Below are positions 5,707 through 14,236 of a DNA stretch of 23,763 bases, one piece after another. The position numbers and the translations under genes were made by a program. Positions within the stretch are counted from its first letter, which is position 1. Every line of letters starts with the position of its first letter. Origin of the DNA: GH45 sp046704385 (GTDB taxonomy: Bacteria > Bacteroidota > Bacteroidia > Bacteroidales > SZUA-534); NCBI GenBank assembly GCA_046704385.1, contig JBJKSB010000024.1, positions 1-23,763 of the forward strand, in the 5' to 3' direction. Under the pieces are notes generated by a model. It was not told the origin of the DNA, made no database searches, and saw nothing but the letters and a program-made list of their open reading frames with translations.

Positions 5707-6105
5707 TTAAATAAATTTATTGCGAATTTCATCTACAATTCTTTCCACTTCAGAATTAAAGTCTTTATAAACCTTCAGTAAAATTTCAACTTTTCGGTAA
5801 ATGTTAGAAATCACTGTTGGGCAACCAGCGATTATTTTATTCAGTTCTGATCTCAAACCGGTTCTCATTCTTCTCTTAAAACCACTTAACATTTCCGGAT
5901 CGTACAACATTAAAATAATGGCTACTAAATATTCTTTTTTTTCTGTCTTAGTTTTTCCGATCAGAATTTTATGGTTGAAAACATGTTCAGCTATCAAAGG
6001 GACCAGGCTCATATCATACAAAACTGGGTGCTGAATTAAGTCTTTTGCAATGGCCGGGTAATTACTCACTAATTTTCTACCCAGTAGCTCATAATCTGGC
6101 TCCAT
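5707..6105 (-). CDS. Element-associated HTH-like protein, paralogue B
   Basis: A 132-residue protein of unrecognised family. It is clearly homologous to the 134-residue protein at 14237-14641: YELLGRKL, KKEYLVAIILMLYDP, L-x-G-F-K and RTGLRSELNKIIAGCPTVIS line up with YEILYRKL, KKEYFVAVVLTLYDP, L-x-G-Y-K and RSGLRVEISKQLGCSPTLIS. The C-terminal part (about 85-125) looks like a helix-turn-helix, with a basic helix then PTVISNIYRKVEILLK. It is the last gene of the leftward series and is separated from the gene before it by 112 bp with a hairpin. A gap of 154 bp to radC (5553-5706) holds a 42-codon frame without an ATG that may be a decayed fragment. Regulation of element genes is a guess. Confidence 0.75.
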   Translation of the reverse strand: MEPDYELLGRKLVSNYPAIAKDLIQHPVLYDMSLVPLIAEHVFNHKILIGKTKTEKKEYLVAIILMLYDPEMLSGFKRRMRTGLRSELNKIIAGCPTVISNIYRKVEILLKVYKDFNSEVERIVDEIRNKFI

Positions 6106-6183
6106 TTCTCCTATTTATGTAGTAAAATGTGTATCAATATTATTAGATAAATTATTAACTGACCAATTATAGTAGACTACAGA

Positions 6184-6214
6184 GGGGAAAAGACAGGATT
6201 TGTAATCCTGCCCC
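6184..6214 (-). terminator. Palindrome after the 215-residue gene, possible terminator or REP
   Basis: CAGGATT (6194-6200) pairs perfectly with AATCCTG (6204-6210) across TGT. GGGG (6184-6187) and CCCC (6211-6214) can extend the stem over a bulge. On the minus strand it is followed by TCTTTT, weak for a terminator. CAGGATTACAAATCCTG-type palindromes recur in Bacteroidota genomes as small extragenic repeats, which is an alternative reading. Confidence 0.45.
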
Positions 6215-6217
6215 TTA

Positions 6218-6865
6218 TTAAAATGATCCATTTCCCAAAAATTTATCAATTGAATAAAATCCAGTTTCGGCTTTTTTGAAAGCATGATCAAGGGAAAAGG
6301 AGTTAGGAAATTGCCAATGTTCTTTAGGTTTAACAGATTGGTTTGCGATTTCTTTAGCTTCATTAAGGAATTGACATGCACTTTCTAAAGCCTTAAGAAA
6401 CCTTATCTGGTTTTCATTCTCAGTATAGATTTTACAAGCTATTCTGATACTAACCTGATAGCCAGCTTTAAGTTTTAAAATCTTTTGCTTATCAAGTTCA
6501 AAATGTTCAAAATCTTCTAATGCTAACCTAGGTACACCAACTATATCAAAACCTGGTATTACATTATCCAATTTTGCCCTAATAGTAGATAAAAATCTGT
6601 TTATCCCTGCTTTTCCCTCTTGTCTCAAACTAATTCTCAAGCTTCTAATTTTAATGTTTTTTACATCATTTTCCAGCCTCGTAAAAAGTTGTTTTTCGAT
6701 ATCGTGAGCTCCACTAAGATAATCCTTTATATTTTTTAAAGTAAATGGCAAATCTTCCCTTACAAACAATGGTTTTACATCATTTACAACCCTGACTGCA
6801 GCTTTAAGGTTTTCAACCTTTTGCTTAAATTTTCTTTGATCTGGTCCTATATAATACTTTTCCAT
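6218..6865 (-). CDS. Hypothetical 215-residue protein of the virion-gene block
   Basis: No family was recognised. The sequence is basic and mostly helical (QRKFKQKVENLKAAVRVVND, RSLRISLRQEGKAGINRFL) with one hydrophobic turn (VIPGFDIVGVPRLAL) near residue 110. No signal peptide, membrane segment or catalytic motif is visible. It starts 2 bp after the stop of the 66-residue gene and shares its transcription unit with the minor head and tape-measure genes, so a structural or assembly role is possible. The ATG at 6865 fits this spacing. Confidence 0.7.
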   Translation of the reverse strand: MEKYYIGPDQRKFKQKVENLKAAVRVVNDVKPLFVREDLPFTLKNIKDYLSGAHDIEKQLFTRLENDVKNIKIRSLRISLRQEGKAGINRFLSTIRAKLDNVIPGFDIVGVPRLALEDFEHFELDKQKILKLKAGYQVSIRIACKIYTENENQIRFLKALESACQFLNEAKEIANQSVKPKEHWQFPNSFSLDHAFKKAETGFYSIDKFLGNGSF

Positions 6866-6867
6866 AA

Positions 6868-7068
6868 TTATATCCTTTTAATTATATCATCCAGAATAGT
6901 TTCATCAGCTTTATCAATTGTGTAAGAAAATTCTGTTAATAACCTGGAATCTTCTACACTAATCGCTTTGTTTAAAACCATAAGTTTGATCCAGGCCTGT
7001 CTTTTATGATGTCTTAGACCCTGGTCAAACATTTTAAGAATTTCATTCTTTGATTCATCAATTGTCAT
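6868..7068 (-). CDS. Hypothetical 66-residue protein
   Basis: A short, charged, all-helical protein (MTIDESKNEILKMFDQGLRH, QAWIKLMVLNKAISVED, DETILDDIIKRI) without recognised family. It lies between the minor head gene (31 bp upstream) and the 215-residue gene (2 bp downstream), all on the minus strand. Spacing and strand support a real gene. Nothing in it points to a function. Confidence 0.6.
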   Translation of the reverse strand: MTIDESKNEILKMFDQGLRHHKRQAWIKLMVLNKAISVEDSRLLTEFSYTIDKADETILDDIIKRI

Positions 7069-7099
7069 AATTTCTAATTTTTAGTTTTTAAATATTTAA

Positions 7100-8245
7100 T
7101 TAAAAGTCTTTTAACCCTTTTTTTATGTTACCCTCATTAAAGTTTAATCTTATAAATTCCGGTTGCTTTTCCCAGTTCCCGACACGATCTCTATTTTTAT
7201 CAATCCAATTTGTAAAGCCCTTGGGAACATCACCAACCATATTTTTAGACTCAGTCGTGTCATATTCTTTATCATTCCAGATATTTTCCCTATAAGTCTC
7301 CATTTCCTTATCAGTTATCATAACCGGGGTGATAAAACACCTGCATGTTGGGTGCCAACCATAAAATGTAAAACCTTTCGGATACCTACCGGCCAGGTTA
7401 TCACACATATCATCTGTATCGTGTGAATTGGATAGATTAACCTCATAGCCAACTATAAAATCAATATTTCTATACCTCTCTATATCTGCCATTTTATAAG
7501 CTTTGTTAATCTCGGTAACCACCATTCGTTTGGCATTTTTATAAGAGGATCTGTACACACCCTGACCCGGGTGATAGTTTTGGGCAGCTTTCGATAAATG
7601 CAATCGGCCATTATTGTCCCGAATCCTTCTAAAAAGCATTTCAGGATTATTAAGAAATTTCTTTACATCTCTGGATATTTCGTTTGCTGATTTACCTTTA
7701 CTAATGCCAAATTTCAGCATATCCTCAATAATTGACACATTGGTATTACTTATTTTCCATACCCGTTCTGATAATGTTAGGTTGTCGACCTTTTGGCTGA
7801 TCATCTTTCTAAAAAGATCGATGAGATAATCAGAATGCAGAGCTGTTTTAAGGGTTATGGTTCCTTTTAAGGGTTCCCTGCCAAGTAGTTTGAAAATTCT
7901 TTCTGTAATAACAGTCGCGGCTGTAAATTTTAAAGTGGTTATTATAATTGTATCATTCTTCTTATGTGCGGTATTTATGGCAGCTTTTAAACAAGATTCA
8001 GTGTCTTTTATAAATGGAATTGAGTATGTCCCTTGAGCTATTTTATTTAATTCAGAAATGAATATTTTAAGTTTGCCAGGGCTAATGACCAGTTTATTAT
8101 TTTCCGCATCAAAATACTTTAAATTCTTTTCCAGTAATCTTGAGGCTTGAAATGCGAAGGCATGTTGATACTTGTCAAGCGCATCAATTAATCGATGTAT
8201 AATTACCGTAATCTGATCTTCGTATTTTTTTGATAAATCTTTCAT
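7100..8245 (-). CDS. Mu gpF-like minor head / head morphogenesis protein
   Basis: A 381-residue protein. The region around residues 165-312 matches the phage Mu gpF / SPP1 gp7 type of minor head protein as found in Bacteroidota prophages. It reads GVYRSSYKNAKRMVVTEINK, AYKMADIERYR, a DMCDNLAGRYP segment, and the diagnostic FYGWHPTCRCFITPVM with paired cysteines. The N-terminal 150 residues are helical. In tailed phages such proteins enter the procapsid with the portal and scaffold. The stop of the 105-residue gene reads TAGTGATG. I start at the ATG (8245), two bases beyond that stop, rather than the overlapping GTG at 8248. The gene sits directly downstream of a tape-measure gene with no portal or capsid gene nearby, which is not the usual phage order. 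Confidence 0.85.
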   Translation of the reverse strand: MKDLSKKYEDQITVIIHRLIDALDKYQHAFAFQASRLLEKNLKYFDAENNKLVISPGKLKIFISELNKIAQGTYSIPFIKDTESCLKAAINTAHKKNDTIIITTLKFTAATVITERIFKLLGREPLKGTITLKTALHSDYLIDLFRKMISQKVDNLTLSERVWKISNTNVSIIEDMLKFGISKGKSANEISRDVKKFLNNPEMLFRRIRDNNGRLHLSKAAQNYHPGQGVYRSSYKNAKRMVVTEINKAYKMADIERYRNIDFIVGYEVNLSNSHDTDDMCDNLAGRYPKGFTFYGWHPTCRCFITPVMITDKEMETYRENIWNDKEYDTTESKNMVGDVPKGFTNWIDKNRDRVGNWEKQPEFIRLNFNEGNIKKGLKDF

Positions 8246-8247
8246 CA

Positions 8248-8565
8248 CTAATATTCTTCAATAAATTTTAATGCCAGGTATTCAGCCCTTTTATTTAAAA
8301 ATGGCTCATTCTTTAACCGGAATTTTATGACTTGAGTCCTATTGCTTATCTCAAATCCAAAATATATATCAAGATCCTTTGAAAGTCTTTTGAACTTACC
8401 GGGATCCTTTGAGATTAGCTTTATTAAAACTGATACTATCAGGAGTTCAAAATCATCTTTTTGGCTTCTGGGTAATACTAAATAACCGGACTCAGAAATC
8501 AATTCCTCGATCTCAATAAAATTAACCAGGTTAGCCGCTGTATTTTCAACTGTTTGTGTTTGCAT
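8248..8565 (-). CDS. Hypothetical 105-residue protein between tape-measure and minor head genes
   Basis: No family was recognised. It has an acidic N-terminus (TVENTAANLVNFIEIEELI), a hydrophobic helix (DFELLIVSVLIKLISKD) and a basic second half (KRLSKDLDIYFGFEISN, FRLKNEPFLNKRAEYLALKF). It ends in TAG with the next start codon two bases later, so translation of the minor head gene is probably coupled to it. The 34-bp gap to the tape-measure stop places it in the same operon. A tail or head accessory role is plausible from position only. Confidence 0.65.
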   Translation of the reverse strand: MQTQTVENTAANLVNFIEIEELISESGYLVLPRSQKDDFELLIVSVLIKLISKDPGKFKRLSKDLDIYFGFEISNRTQVIKFRLKNEPFLNKRAEYLALKFIEEY

Positions 8566-8599
8566 AAGCTGTATTTAACGTAATGATAGTTATCGGACA

Positions 8600-11500
8600 C
8601 TAAATTCCGGCATCTCTCATATTTGATTGTGAACTATTATTCTGCATCAAACCATGCATACCCTTTAGTTCAGTAACTGCTGATTGAAGTTCCCTCACAG
8701 TATTAAAAGTATTAGCCTCTATTTTGACCAGGTTAAGCGACATGCTTTTTTGCTCTTTTAATTGAGCACGAATATCCAGGCTGGTTCGGTTCCAAAGGCC
8801 AACCAATTCAGAGGCGGTTTCTTCAGTCATTTCTTTACGTATCGCACCAACAAGCCCTTTAGCCGATTCTGTATCCAAATCAAACCCTTCAGGTAAAATT
8901 TTTACTATATTTTCCCAATCATCCTTTGCATTTTCAAACATCGCGAACCAATCTTTTCTTAGTTGATCCATTTCAGCCGTTGTTAATCCATCTTTGTCCT
9001 CGGACATATCAGCAAATTCACGATACCATTTTTCCATCTGATCCATTATGATCTTATTCTTAAACTGGCTGATCAGGGCATTTTTCATAGCATCTTCAAA
9101 ACCCTTTGCAAAGGTTTCTGTAAAATCTTCCCCGGAAGCTTGAGCGTCAATAAACAGTTGTGTAAATTCATCCGATAAGGCATCTAACGTGGTTCCAGTC
9201 ATCATTTCATCCAACATGTCCTGATATTCCTGAAGTTTTGCTTTTGCTTCATCATACAATTCAATCTGTTGTTGCAGATAATTTCGCTGTTCTTCTGTTA
9301 GTTTGGCAGACTCTTCAGGATCACTTAATATTCCACGAACACCTTCAGGACCTATATATTTACCATTTCCAACTTCGTATAAATGATTGTATTCTTTAAA
9401 CTGTTTGTTTGCTTCATCCAAAGCCTGGGTTATCCAATTTAATTTTTTGGTTCCAAATGCTCCATCAATACCTCTATCAAGGTTATCATATATAATTCTT
9501 ATTTTCTCAGCAGCTTTTTCCATACGCTCGGCAGCTGTTTCAACATCTTTACTAAATGTGCTAACTAAAGATGTTATTAACTGAATCCCACTGGTAGCAA
9601 CTTGCACGTAATTTCCAGTTGAGATTCCGGCTACTATTCCAGCTACAGAACCAGCCACTTTTGAAGCAGTATCAAACATTTTAGAGAGGTCGGAATCCAT
9701 ATCCTTAAGCAATCCGGACATTGCGCCAAAAAGCCCGCTTATATCATTAATGGTTTGGAAGGTATTTCCCCAGATTTTTGCTTCAATCTCAGCCCGTTTT
9801 TTTGTGAGTTCTATTTCTTGAATGCTAACTTCATCTTCCTTTTTTCGCTTTTTTTCTAAATGTTGTAATTCAGTATCAATTTTGGCGAGCTGTTCTTTTA
9901 AATCTTTATTCCTTTTTGTTGAGATGTCCGCAAACAATTCTTTATAAAGTTCATTATTAGCATTTTTCCAATTGGTTAATGCATCCCGCTTCGCCTCAAG
10001 AGCCTCTTTTTCTTTTTGAAGGTCAATAATCCGGTTCTGGTCCCTTTCCTTCATAATTTTATCATCGATAGCCTGGATAAGTGAGGCATAAACCTCAAGT
10101 ATTCCACGGGTATCCTGCATGTTTTCTTTAGTTATACCAATTGGAGTTAATGGGTCAAGGGTACTTTGTTTTTTAGAACTGGTTGGATCGTGTGGAGTTA
10201 TACTGGCATTTTTCCTTAACTCTTCAATTTTTTTCAATTCCTCAAGCACCAGGGCGAGATTTTTCCGGTAATCTTCAAGCTTACCTTGCTGAATAGTATA
10301 TACCAAGCTATTGGGGTCCATTCCTTCAAGCCCGCGCTGCATGTTTACAATCTCATCTTCAAAGAATTTTTTATAATTTTCCAGTTCACCTTCACGAAGC
10401 TTTTTAACGGATTCCCCAAATTTTCCTAAAACATCGATACTATCATCAAATGTTGATACCATTCTTTTGGAACCATCGGCAAGCTCAATGAACTCATCTT
10501 TTATAAAACCAATCTGCCGGAGGAATTCTGTATATTGCTGAGCCCCTAAAAGCTCATTTGTCCTTTCAAGCTCATCGTTAAATTCTTTTTGCGAGTCTGT
10601 GGAATCATCCACCCTTTTTCTAAATGCCATAAACCCAGCAACCGCTAAACCTAAAACAGCAATAATGGCGGTTAAGGGATTTGCCGCCATTGTAGCAAAT
10701 AATGTTTTGAAAGCATTTGCTAATCCTGTTGTTCGAATAATTGCAGCCTTTTGAATCACGGTGGAATTTGCCATTGTAATATTATTTATATTCATCCACC
10801 TATTCAATACAGCAGAATTGGCTGTAAGTAATCTGACTGATTGGGTTAAGAAATTATTTGCAATAGCAGATGCAATAGTATTGGCTTTGAATGCTATCAT
10901 TAAAGCTGCACCTACTTTAATTATTTTAGCTAAGTCCTTAAAATATTCTTCAATCTTGCCATTCTCAAAAGCTTCATTAAGCTCAGTACCAATCTCAGCT
11001 ACTTTTTTAGTTATTCCCTCACCAAGTGGTTCAAGAGCCGCGAGTATGTTGTTTCGTAGTTTTGCGACAATATCAGCAGTACTTAATTGAACTTTTTCGG
11101 CAGCTGCAGCTGTTGAACCCAATGCGTTGTTCATAGCTTCAAGGTCAGAAGCGGCCACCTTTGCTTTATCACCGGTAAGACCTAAAACAGCATTAACAGC
11201 TTCCACACGCCCAAGCATGTTCTGAAGCTTAGCCTGGCTACCACCGGAAATATCTAATACCTTTTGCAAACCCTCCTGGTAGGTCATTGTCTTAGCCCAT
11301 CCATCGCCCAAAACATCATTCATAGAGAGTAATGAACTACGAATTTGTGTCATCGCCTGGGCTGTTGGGGTACCTTGTTTGGTTAATGAAGCTGTGGCAC
11401 CTGCAATTTCCTCAAAGCTCACACCCATGCTTGAAGCAATTGGAGCAACCTGGGCTATATTACTGGCTAACTCAACAAATCGTGTTTTACCTTTTTCAAC

Positions 11501-12037
11501 AGTTTTAAAGAATACATCCGATACTTTTTCAGCTTCACTCGCATCTTTACCCCATGCATTCAAAACGGTAGTAAGACCATCAGCGGCAGTAGCTGTCTCA
11601 ACAAATCCGGCAGTACTGGCTTTTACTGAATTCCGTAATACTTCTAACCCTTGCTGGCCATCATATCCGGCACTGACAATATCATAAAAAGCACTGGTAA
11701 GGTCTTTTGCACTCTGTTTACCCTGGGTTGAAAGATCAAGTATTTGTCCTTTGTATTGTGAAAATTTCGAGAATACCTCATCTGAAATAGTAGCCACCTC
11801 AGTTAAGGCTGTTTCAAAATCGGTAGAAAATTGGTACAACCCTTTGGTTGCCCTGCCAAACATTTGCAATGTGAAATACCCGCCTACAGCTGTAGCGGCT
11901 TTTTTAAATGCACCATCCATCATACTGCCTTGCTTTTCAGCATGCTGTGTAAGCTGATCCAACTTCTTTTTCATTTTATCCACTTCAGAATAAAACTTAT
12001 TTGCTTCTATTGTGGTTTCAAAATATAGGTTTGACAT
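8600..12037 (-). CDS. Phage tail tape-measure protein, TP901 family
   Basis: An 1145-residue protein, by far the largest of the element. Order: short coiled coil (about 20-40); TP901-type core (about 65-330) with TDFETALTEVATISDE, AFYDIVSAGYDG, VETATAADGLTTVLNAWG and GVSFEEIAGATASLTKQG; hydrophobic segments near 373-393 and 452-472 (LTAIIAVLGLAVAGFMAF); a long charged coiled coil (about 660-750); an Ala/Gly-rich hydrophobic stretch; and a C-terminal part with GLWNRTSLDIRAQL and EANTFNTVRELQSAV, as in Bacteroidota prophages. Tape-measure proteins set the length of long non-contractile or contractile tails and travel with the genome. At the usual ~0.15 nm per residue this would suit a tail near 170 nm. 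The frame is intact, so selection appears to have kept it, although no other tail gene is visible in the element. Confidence 0.93.
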   Translation of the reverse strand: MSNLYFETTIEANKFYSEVDKMKKKLDQLTQHAEKQGSMMDGAFKKAATAVGGYFTLQMFGRATKGLYQFSTDFETALTEVATISDEVFSKFSQYKGQILDLSTQGKQSAKDLTSAFYDIVSAGYDGQQGLEVLRNSVKASTAGFVETATAADGLTTVLNAWGKDASEAEKVSDVFFKTVEKGKTRFVELASNIAQVAPIASSMGVSFEEIAGATASLTKQGTPTAQAMTQIRSSLLSMNDVLGDGWAKTMTYQEGLQKVLDISGGSQAKLQNMLGRVEAVNAVLGLTGDKAKVAASDLEAMNNALGSTAAAAEKVQLSTADIVAKLRNNILAALEPLGEGITKKVAEIGTELNEAFENGKIEEYFKDLAKIIKVGAALMIAFKANTIASAIANNFLTQSVRLLTANSAVLNRWMNINNITMANSTVIQKAAIIRTTGLANAFKTLFATMAANPLTAIIAVLGLAVAGFMAFRKRVDDSTDSQKEFNDELERTNELLGAQQYTEFLRQIGFIKDEFIELADGSKRMVSTFDDSIDVLGKFGESVKKLREGELENYKKFFEDEIVNMQRGLEGMDPNSLVYTIQQGKLEDYRKNLALVLEELKKIEELRKNASITPHDPTSSKKQSTLDPLTPIGITKENMQDTRGILEVYASLIQAIDDKIMKERDQNRIIDLQKEKEALEAKRDALTNWKNANNELYKELFADISTKRNKDLKEQLAKIDTELQHLEKKRKKEDEVSIQEIELTKKRAEIEAKIWGNTFQTINDISGLFGAMSGLLKDMDSDLSKMFDTASKVAGSVAGIVAGISTGNYVQVATSGIQLITSLVSTFSKDVETAAERMEKAAEKIRIIYDNLDRGIDGAFGTKKLNWITQALDEANKQFKEYNHLYEVGNGKYIGPEGVRGILSDPEESAKLTEEQRNYLQQQIELYDEAKAKLQEYQDMLDEMMTGTTLDALSDEFTQLFIDAQASGEDFTETFAKGFEDAMKNALISQFKNKIIMDQMEKWYREFADMSEDKDGLTTAEMDQLRKDWFAMFENAKDDWENIVKILPEGFDLDTESAKGLVGAIRKEMTEETASELVGLWNRTSLDIRAQLKEQKSMSLNLVKIEANTFNTVRELQSAVTELKGMHGLMQNNSSQSNMRDAGI

Positions 12038-12048
12038 GGCTTAACTAA

Positions 12049-12360
12049 TTATATAATTATTTGAATTCGGTTATTTAGTCGCTTAATTTTACCTTGTTTT
12101 TGGAGCTCTGAAAATCCGTCCAGCTGATTATCATTCAACAGGAATTCTTCTAAACTCTTACACCCTACTATTTTCAATGAATCTTCAAGGTCAAAATTGA
12201 ATTTACCAGTTTCTTTATTCATCGTTACCCGGACACTTACACCATTTTTCTTGGTCACATTAAAATACATATACTGATCATCCTCACTCAGATATTCATA
12301 TAAATTTGAACCTATCTGAATTTTATTGTCGGGCCCGAATTGAATTTCTTTTTCCATCAT
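12049..12360 (-). CDS. Hypothetical 103-residue protein
   Basis: No family was recognised. It is beta-rich at the start (IQFGPDNKIQIGSNLYEYLS, YMYFNVTKKNGVSVRVTMN) and ends with helices (LEEFLLNDNQLDGFSELQKQ). It begins ATGATG. The upstream 59-residue gene stops with the TGA inside that ATGATGG, a 4-bp overlap if the first ATG is used. It lies 11 bp before the tape-measure start. In phages the gene just upstream of the tape measure often encodes a tail assembly chaperone or tail accessory protein. This sequence shows no chaperone hallmark or slippery frameshift site that I can identify. Confidence 0.68.
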   Translation of the reverse strand: MMEKEIQFGPDNKIQIGSNLYEYLSEDDQYMYFNVTKKNGVSVRVTMNKETGKFNFDLEDSLKIVGCKSLEEFLLNDNQLDGFSELQKQGKIKRLNNRIQIII

Positions 12361-12536
12361 GATATTTTTTGAGCATTAGTTTTATTGGGCATGGTATAGG
12401 TTATTTCACCTCCGTTTTTATACATAGAGCCCAGGATTTCCTGCCCGTTTTCGAAAATTATTTTGAAGTGAACTTTTCGTTTACTTTCTCGGATAATTTC
12501 ATGCTTCATGTTTCCTAATTGAGGTATTCGTTCCAT
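12357..12536 (-). CDS. Small 59-residue protein
   Basis: A short frame beginning MERIPQLGNMKHEIIRESK and continuing KVHFKIIFENGQEILGSMYK, ending in a TGA that overlaps the next start codon (ATGATG). It fills the gap between the replication gene (stop at 12543, 6 bp upstream of its ATG) and the 103-residue gene. Correct strand, tight packing and stop-start overlap argue that it is translated. Its alternating hydrophobic pattern suggests a small beta-hairpin-plus-helix domain. Function unknown. Confidence 0.6.
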   Translation of the reverse strand: MERIPQLGNMKHEIIRESKRKVHFKIIFENGQEILGSMYKNGGEITYTMPNKTNAQKIS

Positions 12537-12542
12537 GGCATT

Positions 12543-13370
12543 TTAAATTTGATTATCATATACCTCGACATCAGAATTATAAAACTTGCTGCCGGTTTGG
12601 GTTTGTTTTATTCTATTCAAAATGGCATATGCGGCATTTTCCGTCTGACTTATTTTTATACTTTTTGAATAATTCCCTTCAAGGATCTTAAGAAAATTTG
12701 TCGGCCGGAATATCCAATCAAAATCAGCTAACCAGTTTTTATCATTATGGCCATTTAAAAAGGGAGAATTCCCCACATTGGAAAACACTTGCATAACAGC
12801 ACTTTTCCCATGTTCTTTAATTCGCGCTCGAACTGCTTTTTTGCGATCGGCTGTTAGCTTGGTAATCTTGTTAAGTTTAGGACATTTTTCATGATAAACA
12901 TTTTTTAAAATTTCAAAATCAATCTTTTCCGAATGTGAAGGTTTATCAAATTCTTTTTCATTATTTAAATTCTTTTCATTCTTGTTTGTGGTCGATTGCT
13001 GGTCATCGGCTGGTCTTTTGCTGGTCGTTTGTTGGTCACTTTGCTGGTCGCTTACTTCTTCCTTTGATTGGTAAGTATCATAATTACAGATAGTTATTAC
13101 ACTATATCTGTTGGTCGTTTTTATAAATATTTCCCCTGATTTTTTAAGATTAGTCAGGCATGTTCTTATCTGCCTTTCGGACAATCCGGTTTCAGCGGCC
13201 AATTTTAAACGCCCGGTTATAAGCTGACCTGTGTTAATTTGAACGCCTTGCCATTTCCGGGGCTTATGGTTTGCAGAAATCAAAAGATGTAGAAACAAAT
13301 GGACCATTTCACTTCTTTGGTACCATTCCCATTGGGTAAACTTTCTATATATTTTTAGCCAACCTTCCAT
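12543..13370 (-). CDS. Phage-type replication initiation protein (DnaD-like, winged-helix N-terminus)
   Basis: A 275-residue protein. Residues 1-105 are a winged-helix module of the kind that opens replication proteins in Bacteroidota phages: MEGWLKIYRKFTQWEWYQR, VHLFLHLLISANHKP, INTGQLITGRLKLAAETGLS, ERQIRTCLTNLKKSGEI, YSVITICNYDTYQ. A polar Gln/Asp-rich linker (about 108-150) leads to a C-terminal helical domain with KKAVRARIKEHG and NWLADFDWIFRPTNFLKILEGNY, the hallmark end that recruits the replicative helicase or its loader. It gives the element a means of autonomous replication after excision. Its ATG overlaps the preceding stop (TAATG), so translation is coupled to the RhuM-like gene. 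Confidence 0.85.
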   Translation of the reverse strand: MEGWLKIYRKFTQWEWYQRSEMVHLFLHLLISANHKPRKWQGVQINTGQLITGRLKLAAETGLSERQIRTCLTNLKKSGEIFIKTTNRYSVITICNYDTYQSKEEVSDQQSDQQTTSKRPADDQQSTTNKNEKNLNNEKEFDKPSHSEKIDFEILKNVYHEKCPKLNKITKLTADRKKAVRARIKEHGKSAVMQVFSNVGNSPFLNGHNDKNWLADFDWIFRPTNFLKILEGNYSKSIKISQTENAAYAILNRIKQTQTGSKFYNSDVEVYDNQI

Positions 13371-13747
13371 TATCGTCCATATAAGTTTTTAATATCATCC
13401 TGATCCCAGAATCGATCAAATTGAGCTTTTTGAATTTTTAGTTTTTCGTTTAGAATTTTTATTTCATTTATAAGGATGTTTCTTGCCCACTTTTGAAATT
13501 TGATTGCTTTTTCACTTCTGAGTCGGAATCCAACTGAAATGATTTCATCTAGGTTGTATAGCTCATAGGGTCGACCAGACTTAGGTCGGATTTCCGACCC
13601 AACTATAAGGCCGTCAGATTTGAGAGCCTGAATATTCTCCGTAAGCGTAGTTTTTGGTACACCATATAGGATCTGAAGCTGTTTTCGAGTTGCTTTTGCA
13701 TCACCCTCAACCAATCGAATACCAGTATCTTCAAAAGTTTCAATCAT
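13370..13747 (-). CDS. RhuM/antirepressor-like HTH protein
   Basis: A 125-residue protein. Residues 18-60 form an HTH (ATRKQLQILYGVPKTTLTENIQAL), followed by a wing with GSEIRPKSGRPYELYNL. Residues 66-95 (LDEIISVGFRLRSEKAIKFQKWARNIL) match the conserved block of RhuM-family proteins and phage Bro/KilA-type antirepressors, where a Y-N-L-D-x-I-x-x-V-G-[YF] strand is followed by an R-x-W helix. RhuM proteins are longer, so this is a compact form. It overlaps both neighbours by one base (TAATG on each side), which couples it to the DUF3853-like and replication genes. It may control the switch from quiescence to replication. That is inference from family and position. Confidence 0.75.
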   Translation of the reverse strand: MIETFEDTGIRLVEGDAKATRKQLQILYGVPKTTLTENIQALKSDGLIVGSEIRPKSGRPYELYNLDEIISVGFRLRSEKAIKFQKWARNILINEIKILNEKLKIQKAQFDRFWDQDDIKNLYGR

Positions 13748-14034
13748 TAAACTCTCTTTTTAGCGGGCATTTCAAGTTCTTCCAATACTTTCCCAGCATC
13801 GAAAATTAAAACTCGGCCAAACTGGGAGTAAGAAACTTTTCCTGAATTCTTAATAGCTTGAGCAGTGACAGGACTCACATTAAGGAATTTCGCTAATCCG
13901 TGTATTCCGCGAATTTGTTTTGGTTCAGCCTTATTGGTAAAATGTTTTTCAAATGCTCGTTCTACTGCCTTTTCAATTTTTGAATCCAAAGATTCCAGAT
14001 CGTTTTCTCCCAATAAAATAAGTTTTGCTTCCAT
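13747..14034 (-). CDS. DUF3853-like helix-turn-helix protein
   Basis: A 95-residue protein. An acidic helical N-terminus (NDLESLDSKIEKAVERAFEK) is followed by an excisionase/MerR-like reading head: KQIRGIHGLAKFLNVSPVTA, QAIKNSGKVSYSQFGRVLIF. The sequence order (RGIHGLAxFLxVSxxTAQxxKxSGxxxYxQxGRxLIFD) is that of DUF3853, small proteins that accompany integrases on Bacteroidota integrative elements. A directionality factor or regulator is the usual guess. It is first in the translationally coupled set with the RhuM-like and replication genes, and the 202-bp region upstream holds several dyads. Confidence 0.8.
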   Translation of the reverse strand: MEAKLILLGENDLESLDSKIEKAVERAFEKHFTNKAEPKQIRGIHGLAKFLNVSPVTAQAIKNSGKVSYSQFGRVLIFDAGKVLEELEMPAKKRV

Positions 14035-14114
14035 AATTATTCTATTTAATATGTTGTCACCAAATAAATAAAATGTGGTTTTCTAAAACATTATATAATA
14101 TTGGATTTATAATA

Positions 14115-14169
14115 ACCTTTTTTCAAAGGTGAATAAATAAACAATAAGCTGTTGTTAACCAACTTATTG
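14115..14169. promoter_or_regulatory. Dyads upstream of the replication operon
   Basis: ACCTTT (14115-14120) and AAAGGT (14125-14130) form one dyad. CAATAAG (14142-14148) and CTTATTG (14163-14169) form a second, with a GTTAAC-centred core between its arms. They lie in the 202-bp gap between the stop at 14237 and the start at 14034, both on the minus strand. One may end the upstream transcript and the other serve as operator for the coupled genes. I found no exact TAnnTTTG box for the 14034 gene. Confidence 0.45.
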
Positions 14170-14236
14170 GAGAGTGATTTTTAATACAAAAGTAGTTTTG
14201 AGATATACTAATATTTGAATCAAGAATATTAAAGTG

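Noticed and set aside
5582..5710. Plus-strand frame of about 42 codons (ending KRIKEDIKSVFNELDDYLTH) between radC and the 5707 gene
   Set aside because: No start codon, and a stop precedes it. The composition looks gene-like, so it may be a decayed fragment, but support is too weak to annotate.
6115..6381. 88-residue minus-strand frame
   Set aside because: It overlaps the 3' end of the 215-residue gene in another frame and has no independent support.
10761..12028. Several plus-strand frames of 65-109 residues opposite the tape-measure gene
   Set aside because: They are antisense shadows of a well-supported long gene, with no promoter or family signal.
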